In this document: piece by piece, positions 20,318-30,655 of the stretch
How positions within the stretch are numbered: the first letter of the stretch is position 1
Layout: each line of letters begins with the position of its first letter
NCBI GenBank assembly: GCA_030760725.1
Contig: JASWHV010000011.1
Span: forward strand, 85,723,765 to 85,787,764
DNA length: 64,000 nt
Direction of reading: 5' to 3'
Source: Neostapfia colusana
Lineage: Eukaryota; Streptophyta; Magnoliopsida; Poales; Poaceae
Program-made: the position numbers and the translations under genes
Notes under the pieces: generated by a model
The model's database searches: none
The model's input: the letters and a program-made list of their open reading frames with translations, nothing else
What the model was told of the DNA's origin: nothing

Positions 20318-22245
20318 TGTGACGCCCTCAATTCTGTGGAAAACCACGGAACCGAGAACTAATGTATATGTGTGCCCAGGATGTTCATCACACATACACA
20401 TATGTTCCACAAACTGAATTCAGATTATATATTACCACGAATAACAGAGTTTATTACAATATCTCATGAGTCTTGGACTCATGTTCACAGCGGAAGTCTT
20501 ATTTCTATGCAGCAGAAGTCTTTATTCTAATGCGGAAGCAAATCTAAGCAGGAGTGGCTCCATCTCTACTCCCTCCATAGGCAAGGTTGAGAATAGATCA
20601 CACGCCTTAATGCTCCACTTGGTCTTCATAGTAGTCTTCTCCCGCTGCTGATGAGGAGATAGTAATGCAAGTTTGAGTACAATGATGTACTCAGCAAGTG
20701 CAGGAAAACATGATATGTAGCTCATAGCAAGGTAACTTCATTCTTACTCACGAATACCTCCTCGTATTCGCTACCATCTCATGAATACCTTCCCGTATTC
20801 ACTACCATCTCATCTCATAAACAACTTCATCTCACACCGAGACCAACCTCGTTGCCATGACTCAACAGTCATGCAACCATCTTATCACCCGGACTCAACA
20901 GTCCCAAAACCAAACTATAACCAAAAACAATAACCATGACCAAGAACCATCCCAATAACCATCCCATCTAATCATGGCAGTTTAGCCAGGCGCTCGTGAC
21001 CGTAAGCTCGGCTATCATGATAGTTTTAGACTCTGCAGAGTTTGCACCTCTTTACCCACAAGTTTGTGATTTTGTCACCCGTCGGTGACTGCAGAACCTC
21101 CATTATACCAGTACACAACCGTCGGTGTATGGTCAAGAGATCACAAAATAGCCTTTACAAAGGGGCTACTAGATGTATGGACTCACTAAGGTTTCACCGG
21201 GAGGCTAGAATCTCCAATTCTCCCACCCACGGGCCCCCTCTTGTGCCATGCAGTTCCCAGGGCAGTCCTCACTCGACTCCCATTCCCCACGCCTTTCACA
21301 GTCCATAACACTCTAGCAACTTAGCTAATTACTCAGCTAAACCGCACCCATACTTGGCCTTGTGGTGGCACTGTTATCCTGGCATGTGCATGCATGAACC
21401 GGTCCTTAGATCTATGGCAAGTAAACCACCATCTCATGCTACCTCATTCACAAACCCAGGCTGGCCTAGATCTCCCTCCGATCCATGTTCATTAACATCA
21501 TCAGTTTCTCATTATCACTACGAGTGCAGTTAGCTAGACACATCTATATCGCTTCCCAATCCCATAGACTCAGCGAAGCATAAAGCAAAAACCATACCCG
21601 ACTCATAAACTTCCCTGGCGACAAGGGTGGTTTATCCAAAGCTAGTAAACTCCTATAAAAGGGTTTCCCATCATGTTTGACTCGGTACGCACACCTTTTC
21701 GTAAAACAAAACAGTTTTCCCAAAAACATAGGATCAATACGGTCAAGGGACACTTGCCTTGTTCTTGCGGTTCCGGTTGTTCTTGGATCTCAAAACCTTG
21801 TTGCTGCAGTTCGCCGTAGACAGCTCCCTGAGCTTGTCCTGCTAGGTAGGATCACGTGCATACAAGATTCACGGCAATCAATATCATGCACAACCTTAAA
21901 CTAGATGCGATGATGCACATGCATGCTATCCTATGATTACTTTTATTGGTTTGCACGTGTTCTTGCATGGCTTGCATGGATTTTTTGAGGAACAGGGGTG
22001 TTCGGATCAAAGGTGGACGTGGCGATGATCTTGTCTTTTAGATCAACCTGATCATCAAGTGATCTGTCCACGAGAAGGCTTCTGTTCGAAAGGAATCAAA
22101 GAACAGATGCAAAAAGAACACAACGATGTCGTAAGGTGGTATTGGAGACCTACCTCTCGGTCTTCGAGGTCCTTCTCAGATCGTCGAGCTTTCCTCCGGC
22201 GATCTTCCTTGCCGTGCTTCAGCGATGGTTTTTCCCGACGGTTTG
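20318..22245 (-). repeat. Solo LTR C, left part
   Basis: This covers the U5/R side of the family-A LTR in minus orientation. It faces the 5' LTR of A1 in inverted orientation. No gene is supported in it. Confidence 0.85.
22241..22245. repeat. TSD of element A1 (left copy, imperfect)
   Basis: gtttg here pairs with ttttg at 47614-47618, four of five matching. Confidence 0.65.
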
Positions 22246-22384
22246 TGTGACACCCTCATATCGGGTGTCAGCATATGTTCATGTTTTATGAAGAAGAAAA
22301 ACATTTTAAGAAAAGAAGGAACAGAGACAAGTATCAAAGGGATGGCCAATAAAGCTCTCCGAGAACACCGAAACGCAACTTCCA

Positions 22385-22815
22385 TGGCCAGCAGACCACG
22401 TGGCGCGTTCGGAGCACATCCCCGAGAGATTGGGAGAGGTCCGACGCTAAACTAGGCTACGTGGCAGACTCGGGGGTCACCTCCGCAATTGGAAAGAGGT
22501 CCGACCCTGTGGGACATGTGCTGCCGCGGAGCTGGCCTCTGTGGAAGAAGCAAAGGCATTTTTTTAGGACACGTGTCAATCTCGGAGCTCATCTCAGAGA
22601 GAAGTCTGGGTCTATCGAACACGTGTCACCACCGGAGCTTATCACCGGAAGGTCCGTCGCAAAAACACGTGGCGTGTGCGGAGCTCGTCTCCGAAGAAGA
22701 GGGAGGTCTCGCTCGTGACACATGGCACAACCGGAGCTCGTCTCTGCGGATGAGGAGATACCAGGCCCAAAGGACACGTGGAGCTTCCGGAGCTCGTCAC
22801 CGCGGAGGTAACAAG
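22385..22815 (+). promoter_or_regulatory. G-box array in A1 5' LTR
   Basis: Eight units of about 50-55 bp are present. Cores include CCACGTGGC, CTACGTGGC, ACATGTGC, ACACGTGTC (twice), ACACGTGGC, ACACATGGC and ACACGTGGAGC, each followed by a CGGAGCTC-like block. Units also contain gagaggtccgac, resembling the gaggtccggc of Tat-type LTRs. The array ends about 160 bases upstream of the TATA box. Confidence 0.8.
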
Positions 22816-22970
22816 TCTGAAGCGGTTCTTACGAGTAAAGATACCGGTGCGCAACGGAAACCGATCTAAAATCCACGATGTTACCAAAGATAAGACGTCA
22901 GGATCTAACAAAGATCTGAATAAGGCTCTTATTCGGGATCCAATCAGATTAGGACTCTTCTCTTCCCGAT

Positions 22971-22978
22971 TATAAATA
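22971..22978 (+). promoter_or_regulatory. TATA box of A1 5' LTR
   Basis: ccgattataaatagaac, a strong plant TATA box, is conserved in all family-A copies. Transcription would start near 23000. Confidence 0.7.
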
Positions 22979-25132
22979 GAACTCAAAACCTCCGGCCGAA
23001 ACCACAAACCCCTCGTTCAAGTCCTGAGCCGACGACTTAGAGCCCTAGCCCTATCTCACCGAGCAAAACATCGCCGAAAGCACAACAAGGGAGATCATCG
23101 GAGGAGAACCAAGCGGTCTGAGGAGGACCCCGAAGACAAGAAGAACGTGAGGTAGGACTTCAATACCACCTTACGACATCATGTTGTTCATCTCTTTGCA
23201 TCTGTTCTTCGATTCCTTTCGAACAGAAGCGTTTTCGTGGGCAGAACACTCGATGATCAGATTGATCTAAAGACAAGATCATCGCCACGATCATCTTTGA
23301 TCTGAACACCTCTGACCATGCAAGCCATGCAAGAATACGTACAGATCAATCTAATGAAACTAATCATAGGATAGCATGTATGTGCATCATCGCATCTAGT
23401 TTAGGGTGTTGTGCATGATATTGATTGCTGTGAATATTGTATGCACGTGAATCCTACAAAGCAGGACAAACTCAGGAAGCTGTCTACAACGAGCTGCAGC
23501 AACAAGGTTTTGAGAATCAAGGACAACCGGAACCGCAAGAACAAGGCAAGTGCTCCTTGACCATGTTGATCCTATGTTTTGGGTAAAACTATTTTGTTTT
23601 GCGAACAAGTGTGTGTGCTGAGTCAAACATGATGGGAAACCCTTTTATAGGAGTTTACTAGTTTTGATTAAACCACCCTTGTCGCCTGGAAAGTTTATGA
23701 GTCGGGTACGGTTTTTGCTTATTGCTTCGCTGAGTCCATGGGATTGGGAAGCGAGATAGATGTGTCTAGCTAACTGCACTCGTAATGATAATGAGAAACT
23801 GATGTTAATAATGGACATGGATCGGAGGGAGATCTAGGCAAGCCTTGGTTTGTGAATGAGGTAGCATGAGATGGTGGTTTTACTTGCCGTAGATCTAAGG
23901 ACCGGTTCATGCATGCACATGCCAGGATAACAGTGCCACCACAAGGCCAAGTATGGGTGCGGCTTAGCTGAGTAATTAGGTAAGTTGCTAGGGTGTTATG
24001 GACTGTGGAAGGCGCGGGGAATGGGAGTCGAGTGAGGACTGCCCTGGGAACTGCATGGCACAAGAGGGGGCCCGTGGGTGGGAGAATTGGAGATTCTAGC
24101 CTGCCGGTGAAACCTTAGTGAGTCCATACATCTAGTAACCCCTTTGTAAAGGCTATTTTGTGATCTCTTGACCATACACCGACGGTTGTGTACTGGTATA
24201 ATGGAGGTTCTGCAGTCGCCGACGGGTAACGAAATCACAAACTTGTGGGTAAAGAGGTGCAAACTCTGCAGAGTTATTAAAACTATCATGATAGCCGAGC
24301 TTACGGTCATGAGCACCTGGCTAAACTGCCATGATTAGATGGGATGGTTATTGGAATGGTTATTGGGAAGTATTCTTGGTTATGATTATGGGTTTGGTTA
24401 TGGTTTGGTTTGGAATTGTTAAGCCTGGATGATGAAAGGGTTGCATGACTGGTGGGTCATGAAATGAGAATTGGTCTCGGTGCGAGACGAGGTTGTTATA
24501 TGAGACGAGATGGTAGCGAATACGAGGAGGTATTCGTATGAATAAAAGATTGGTTAATGTTCGGATGGAACACGGGGAGTGATGAAGGTATGTTGGTAAT
24601 TCAATATATGCTGGGATTACATTCATCTAAAGTAAAGTTGCCGTTTTAATGGTTTTACAAGATTGCTTTTCTGCAAATAAGCCCTTTTATACCTACCTTG
24701 TTTATAAGCTGCATATCATGTGTTATTCTCGCACTTGCTGAGTACATCATTATGCTCAAACTTGCATTATTATTTCTTCATCAACAGCAAGAGAAGACTA
24801 CTATGAAGACCGAGTAGAGAATTATGGCGTGTGATCTGTTCTCAACCTTGCATGTGGAAGGATTAAAGATGGAGCCACTTCTGCTTAGTTTTGCTTCCGC
24901 ATTAGTTTTTGCTTCCGCATTTAAATAAGATTTCCACTGCATAGAACAAAGACTTCTGCTGTGAGCATGAGTCCAAGACTCATGAGGAATTGTAATAGAC
25001 TCTGTTATTCGTGGTAATATATAATCTGAATTCAGTTTGTGGAACGTATGTGTATGTGTGATGAACATCCTGGGCACACATATGCATTAGTTCTCGGTTC
25101 CGTGGTTTTTCCACAGAATTGAGGGCGTCACA

Positions 25133-25562
25133 GATTGGTATCAGAGCCACGGGTTGACAGTAGGTTACACGCCTAGATAGAAACCTTGGGTTGACATTAG
25201 AATCACGGGTTAACAGCAAGTTATATCCCTAAATAGAAGCTACGCGGACCAAAGGAAGCATCCTAGGATGAATAGCTTAGATTGGCCTTGAAACCACCTT
25301 GACATAGGAAACCATCCTTGAATAGGAGTTGAGTGGGCCCTTGTGATGATTATTTGTGAATACGTGCTTAGTGTGAGTTGTGGGGCGTCTCAACAATGTT
25401 GTCCATATCCACACGTAAGAAGAAAGAGGAGTGAAATGCTTCGGCACTTGATCACATCCTCATAAGGACTAATATATATAGTCCAAACTCCCCTTGATGC
25501 ATATAGTTGAAAGGACCTATCTAATCTTCTAACCTTCTATTCTATTTCGTTCTCTCTCACAG
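25133..25562 (+). other. PBS and leader of element A1
   Basis: tggtatcagagcc at 25136-25148 matches the tRNA-Met primer complement. The remaining 400 bases up to the gag ATG hold no supported gene. The same leader is at 61810-62216 in A2. Confidence 0.85.
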
Positions 25563-26162
25563 ATGGTGAGAGGAAACGCCAGCCGAAGGAACGTCCAGGA
25601 AGATGACCACGAAGAAGTTCCTGCTAACCCTGGAGCTGGCAAAAACAACCTAGAAAGGTTGATGGCCATGCAAAACCAGCTTATGCAAACCATGATCCAA
25701 ACCTTGGGTCAGTTGCAGGCCAACCAACACCCCGTTCCGGCACCACCGCCACCACCACCGCCGGTTCATAACAAGTTGGGAGAGTTCATGAGGACTCGAC
25801 CACCCACCTTTGCTCAAGCAAGCGATCCAATGGAGGCCGATGATTGGTTGAAATCCATGGAGAAGAAGCTTGCCATTGTACAGTGCAACGACCGAGAAAA
25901 GGTTCTCTTTGCGTCGCACCAACTGATGGGAGCAGTTGCTGACTGGTGGGATGCCTTGAGCAACGCCCATGCCAACCTGGAGACAATCACTTGGACTGAG
26001 TTCAAGGAAAGTTTCCGCTCCCACTACATCCCTGTTGGCGTAATGATGCTCAAGAGGCAGGAGTTTGAAGGTCTCTGCCAAGGACAGAAAAGTGTGAGTG
26101 AATATCTCAACAAGTTCATACAACTGTCCCGGTATGCCCCCGAAGATGTCAACTCAGATTAG
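25563..26162 (+). pseudogene. gag: Element A1 gag N-terminal part, ends in a premature stop
   Basis: The frame opens with MVRGNASRRN and matches residues 1-199 of the A2 gag almost completely. It has a Gln-rich N-terminus, a proline run and the capsid-like region with W-W-D-A-L and F-R-S-H-Y-I-P. A TAG at 26160-26162 replaces the CAG found in A2 at the same place, and the frame is open again directly afterwards. Gag would form the particle. Confidence 0.9.
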
Positions 26163-28530
26163 AGGAAGCAGTACCTGTTCATGAGAGGGTTGAACAATGA
26201 GATCCAAGTTCAGCTCCTCAACAATGACTACGTAAGCTTCCAGAAGCTGGTTGATAAGGCTATTGTGGTGGAAAACAAGATCCGAGAGATCGAGCGCGAG
26301 TGCAAAAGGAAGATCCCATACCAGCCCCAAGGGAGCAACGTACGACCTAGATACATGCCCCCTGCACCGCAGTATGGATCGACCACTCCTACGTACCGCC
26401 CTGGTCAGCCACCACAGCAACGGTTCGTTGCACCAGCACCTCGTATGCCCATGCCTCCTGCGCCCCGGCCTAACAATGGTGCTCCTGTTCAAAATCCCCG
26501 CCCCAATGTACCTGCTGCGGTAGGCAACAGGGCATGCTTTGCATGCGGGGAAGTAGGCCACTTTGCTAACCAGTGCCCGAAGCGAGGCCCTGGACAGCAA
26601 GGTAACGTGCCCAAGCAGAACCAGCGACCAAACGGAGGGGACAACCAAGGAAACCGTGGACCACAGAACTATGCTCATGGCCACGTTAACCATGTCACTG
26701 CTGAGGAAGCACAACAGGCTGAGGACGTCGCAATTGGTATGTTCCTTGCCAACCCCAACCCAGCCACCATTTTATTTGATTCTGGAGCACCACATTCCTT
26801 CATATCATCCAAATATGTTGCCAAACATCATCTACCCGTATCCCACCTAGAATGTGCTATGTTAGTTAATTCTCCCGGGGGAGAAATGAGGACTAGTATA
26901 GTGTGTCCTAAGGTAAGTCTTAAAATAAGGGGGGTAGACTTCCTTGCCAACCTTATTGTCTTGGACTCCCATGGAATTGACATCATACTCGGAATAGACT
27001 GGTTAAGCAAGCATAATGGGGTAATCCAATGCGCTGAGAGAAGCGTGCAATTGACAAACGAACACGGTATCCGTGTCGAGTTTGAGTCAGCCCCGCAAGC
27101 GACCGAACGAGCGGATCTGAACCATGTTGAAGGGGTAGCATTGGACAACATTCCAGTGGTTCAGGAATTTTCGGATGTGTTCCTGGAAGAACTTCCAGGA
27201 ATGCCACCTGACCGGGATATTGAGTTTGCCATAGATTTGGTACCTGGAACTGCACCCATAGCTAAAAGACCATATAGGATGCCCGTCAACGAGTTAGTTG
27301 AACTAAAGAAGCAAATTCAAGAACAGATGGAGAAGGGTTTTATCCGGCCAAGCTCGTCACCATGGGGAGCCCCGGTACTCTTCGTGGACAAGAAGGACGG
27401 AACCCAGAGAATGTGCGTGGACTACAGGTCTCTCAACAAGGTAACAATCAAGAATAAATACCCTCTGCCCCGTATAGAGGACCTGTTCGACCAAATGAAA
27501 GGAGCCCAAGTGTTCTCCAAGATTGATCTTCGGTCGGGATATTTCCAGCTGAAGATTAAGCCCTCCGATATACCTAAGACAGCCTTTCGGACACGGTATG
27601 GTTCATATGAATATACCGTTATGTCTTTTGGATTGACGAATGCACCCGCATACTTCATGTACCTTATGAACAAGGTTTTCATGGAGTACTTGGACAAGTT
27701 CGTCGTGGTTTTCATCAATGACATTATGGTGTATTCAAAAAGTAAGGAGGAGCATGAAGAACATCTGAGACTGACTTTGCAGAAGTTGCGCGAGCATCAG
27801 CTGTATGCCAAGCTCAACAAGTGTCAATTTTGGCTAAGGGAGATATCCTTCCTAGGCCACATCATCTCCAAGGAAGGGGTATCGGTTGATTCTGGAAAGG
27901 TGAGAGATGTTCTGAAATGGGACCAACCGAAGAGCGTGAGGGATATTCGGAGTTTCCTTGGGATGGCAGGATACTATTGGCGCTTCATTAAAGACTTCTC
28001 TAAAATAGCAAAACCTATGACGGAGTTGCTAATGAAGGGAAAAATCTTTCAATGGACACAAGCCTGCCAAGAAAGTTTTGAGGAACTCAAGAAAAGGCTA
28101 ACCACAGCACCAGTTCTGGTATTGCCAGACGTAAGCAAGAGCTTTGACATATATTGTGACGCATCCAGACAAGGGCTCGGATGTGTGCTCATGCAGGAAG
28201 GACAGGTGGTAGCCTATGCCTCACGACAATTAAAGAAGCATGAGCTTAACTATCCTACACATGATTTGGAGTTAGCAGCGGTAGTGCATGCATTGAAGAT
28301 TTGGAGACACTATATCCTTGGTCATCGATGTGAGATCTATACAGATCATAAAAGCCTCAAGTACATATTTACACAAACATACTTGAATTTGGGGCAACGT
28401 CGATGGTTAGAACTCATCAAGGATTATGATGTAGGAATCAACTACCATCCCGGGAAGGCCAATGTAGTAGCTGACGCATTGAGCAGAAAGGGAGCATGCC
28501 ACCAGCTCACGGTTCGGGAGCTACCACGGA
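26163..28530 (+). pseudogene. pol: Element A1 gag end, protease, RT, RNase H
   Basis: This continues in the same frame after the TAG. It holds a CCHC knuckle (C-F-A-C-G-E-V-G-H-F-A-N-Q-C), protease with F-D-S-G-A-P (A2 has D-S-G-A-S), RT with the expected motifs, and RNase H with Y-C-D-A-S-R-Q-G-L-G. The catalytic site reads F-I-N-D (Asn codon 27717-27719) where A2 and B have F-I-D-D, so the enzyme should be inactive. A one-base deletion near 28526-28528, seen by comparison with A2, ends the frame before integrase. Confidence 0.9.
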
Positions 28531-30061
28531 ACTACGTAAAGAGTTCGAACAGTTACACCTTGGATTTTTGAATAACATGGAAATAATGGAAATCCACTCC
28601 TCATTGGAGCAAGAAATAAGAAAGGGACAAGCAACGGACGAGGGGTTTAAGGAGATCAAAGAAAGAATCCGACAAGGGATAGAAAAGGATTTCAAGGAGG
28701 ATAAAAAGGGTACGCTTTGGCTAGGAAAAAGGATTTGTGTGCCAAACATAAAACACCTTCGCGACGTAATATTGAAGGAGGCACATGATTCACCCTATTC
28801 CATACACCCAAGGAGCACCAAAATGTACAAGGATTTGAAAACTTGCTATTGGTGGGATGGTATGAAGAGGGATATAGCCGAATACGTTGCCTTATGCGAC
28901 ACATGCCAACGGGTGAAAGCCGAACATCAAAAACCCACTGGATTGTTGCAACCTTTGAAAATACCTGAATGGAAATGGGAGGACATCAGTATGGACTTTA
29001 TTGTCGGATTGCCACGAACTCAGTCAGGATACGACTCCATCTGGGTCATTGTGGACCGGTTGACGAAGACCGCCCATTTTCTTCCGGTGAAGACAAGTTA
29101 CAACGTTACACAGCTGGCAGAATTGTACATGGAGCAGATCGTGTGCCGTCATGGAGTTCCGAAGAGGATAGTCTCAGATCGAGGTTCTCAGTTTACCTCT
29201 AGATTCTGGAGGAAGTTGCAGAAATCCATGGGTACACGACTGGATTTTAGCTCTGCCTACCATCCACAAACAGATGGACAAACCGAAAGGACGAACCAAA
29301 TTTTGGAAGACATGTTGAGAGCTTGTGCCTTGAAACGTGGGCGTAGTTGGGATAGGAGTTTACCGTATGCCGAGTTCTCCTATAACAACAGCTATCAAAC
29401 TAGCTTGAAGATGTCGCCTTTCGAAGCCTTATATGGCAGACGGTGTAGAACGCTGCTGTTCTGGAGCGAGACTGGAGAGAACCAGGTGTTTGGACCCGAA
29501 GTACTACAAGAGGCTGAAAAGCAAGTCCAAACGATACGGGAAAACTTAAAGGCTGCTCAGTCACGACAGAAAGGCTATGCGGACAATAGGCGTAGGAAGT
29601 TGACCTTTGAAGAAGGAGACTTCGTATACCTTAAGGTATCGCCTACCCGAGGCCAACGACGTTTTAACGTCAAAGGCAAACTAGCGCCTCGCTACATCGG
29701 ACCATTTAAGATTTTGGGTAAGCGAGGGGAAGTAGCCTACCAACTAGAGCTCCCAAACCACCTCTGCGACGTACATGACGTGTTTCATGTATCCCAGCTC
29801 AAGAAATGCTTGAGAATACCAGAGGAACAAGTGTCAATGGGAGAACTTAACCTTCAAGAGGACCTGACTTACGCAGAACACCCTGTCCGAATCTGGGATG
29901 TGAAGGAAAGGGTCACCCGAAACAAGGTGATTCGATGGTGCAAGGTACAATGGAGCCATCACACTGAAGCTGAAGCCACATGGGAGCGAGAAGAAGATAT
30001 CAAGGCAGAATTTCCCCATCTATTTTCTACTAACGAATCTCGAGGACGAGATTCAATTTAA
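28531..30061 (+). pseudogene. pol: Element A1 integrase with chromodomain
   Basis: This open frame, shifted by one relative to RT, encodes integrase. It has a zinc finger (H-P-R-S-T-K-M-Y, then C-D-T-C), core residues in S-M-D-F-I-V-G, V-S-D-R-G-S-Q-F and Q-T-E-R-T-N-Q, the G-P-F-K-I-L region, and a C-terminal chromodomain-like tail (W-C-K-V-Q-W, E-A-T-W-E-R-E-E-D). It ends at 30061, just before the polypurine tract. Integrase joins the DNA copy to the genome. The chromodomain is known in chromoviruses to bias insertion to certain chromatin. Confidence 0.9.
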
Positions 30062-30070
30062 GGGGGGTAG
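30058..30070 (+). other. Polypurine tract of element A1
   Basis: ttaaggggggtag precedes the 3' LTR start at 30074. Confidence 0.85.
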
Positions 30071-30073
30071 ATT

Positions 30074-30655
30074 TGTGACACCCTCATCTCGGGTGTCAGC
30101 ATATGTTCATGTTTTATGAAGAAGAAAAACATTTTAAGAAAAGAAGGAACAGAGACAAGTATCAAAGGGATGGCCAATAAAGCTCTACGAGAACACCGAA
30201 ACGCAACTTCCACGGCCAGCAGACCACGTGGCGCGTTCGGAGCACATCCCCGAGAGATTGGGAGAGGTCCGACGCTAAACTAGGCTACGTGGCAGACTCG
30301 GGGGTCACCTCCGCAATTGGAAAGAGGTCCGACCCTGTGGGACACGTGCTGCCGCAGAGCTGGCCTCTGCGGAAGAAGCAAAGGCATTTTTTTAGGACAC
30401 GTGTCAATCTCGGAGCTCATCTCAGAGAGAAGTCCGGGTCTATCGAACACGTGTCACCACCAGAGCTTATCACCGGAAGGTCCGTCGCAAAAACACGTGG
30501 CGTGTGCAGAGCTCGTCTCCGAAGAAGAGGGAGGTCTCGCTCGTGACACATGGCACAACCGGAGCTCGTCTCTGCGGATGAGGAGATACCAGGCCCAAAG
30601 GACACGTGGAGCTTCCGGAGCTCGTTACCGCGGAGGTAACAAGTCTGAAGCGGTT
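30074..30655 (+). repeat. 3' LTR of element A1, first part
   Basis: It matches 22246-22827. It contains the G-box array (about 30215-30640) and is cut by element B at 30655, at the end of the array. Confidence 0.92.
30651..30655. repeat. TSD of element B (left copy)
   Basis: cggtt here is repeated exactly at 45301-45305. Confidence 0.92.

Larger units (their letters stand above)
22246..25132 (+). repeat. 5' LTR of element A1
   Basis: It starts tgtgacaccctcatatcggg and ends gagggcgtcaca, followed by the PBS. In order it holds the G-box array, a TATA box at 22971 and about 2.1 kb of R/U5 sequence. Confidence 0.92.

Noticed and set aside
23770..24316. Antisense open frames of 97 and 106 codons present in every family-A LTR
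   Set aside because: They recur at 46248-46794, 55117-55663 and 63018-63564, but only because the LTRs are copies. Differences between copies mostly change the amino acid, so there is no sign of constraint and no known domain.
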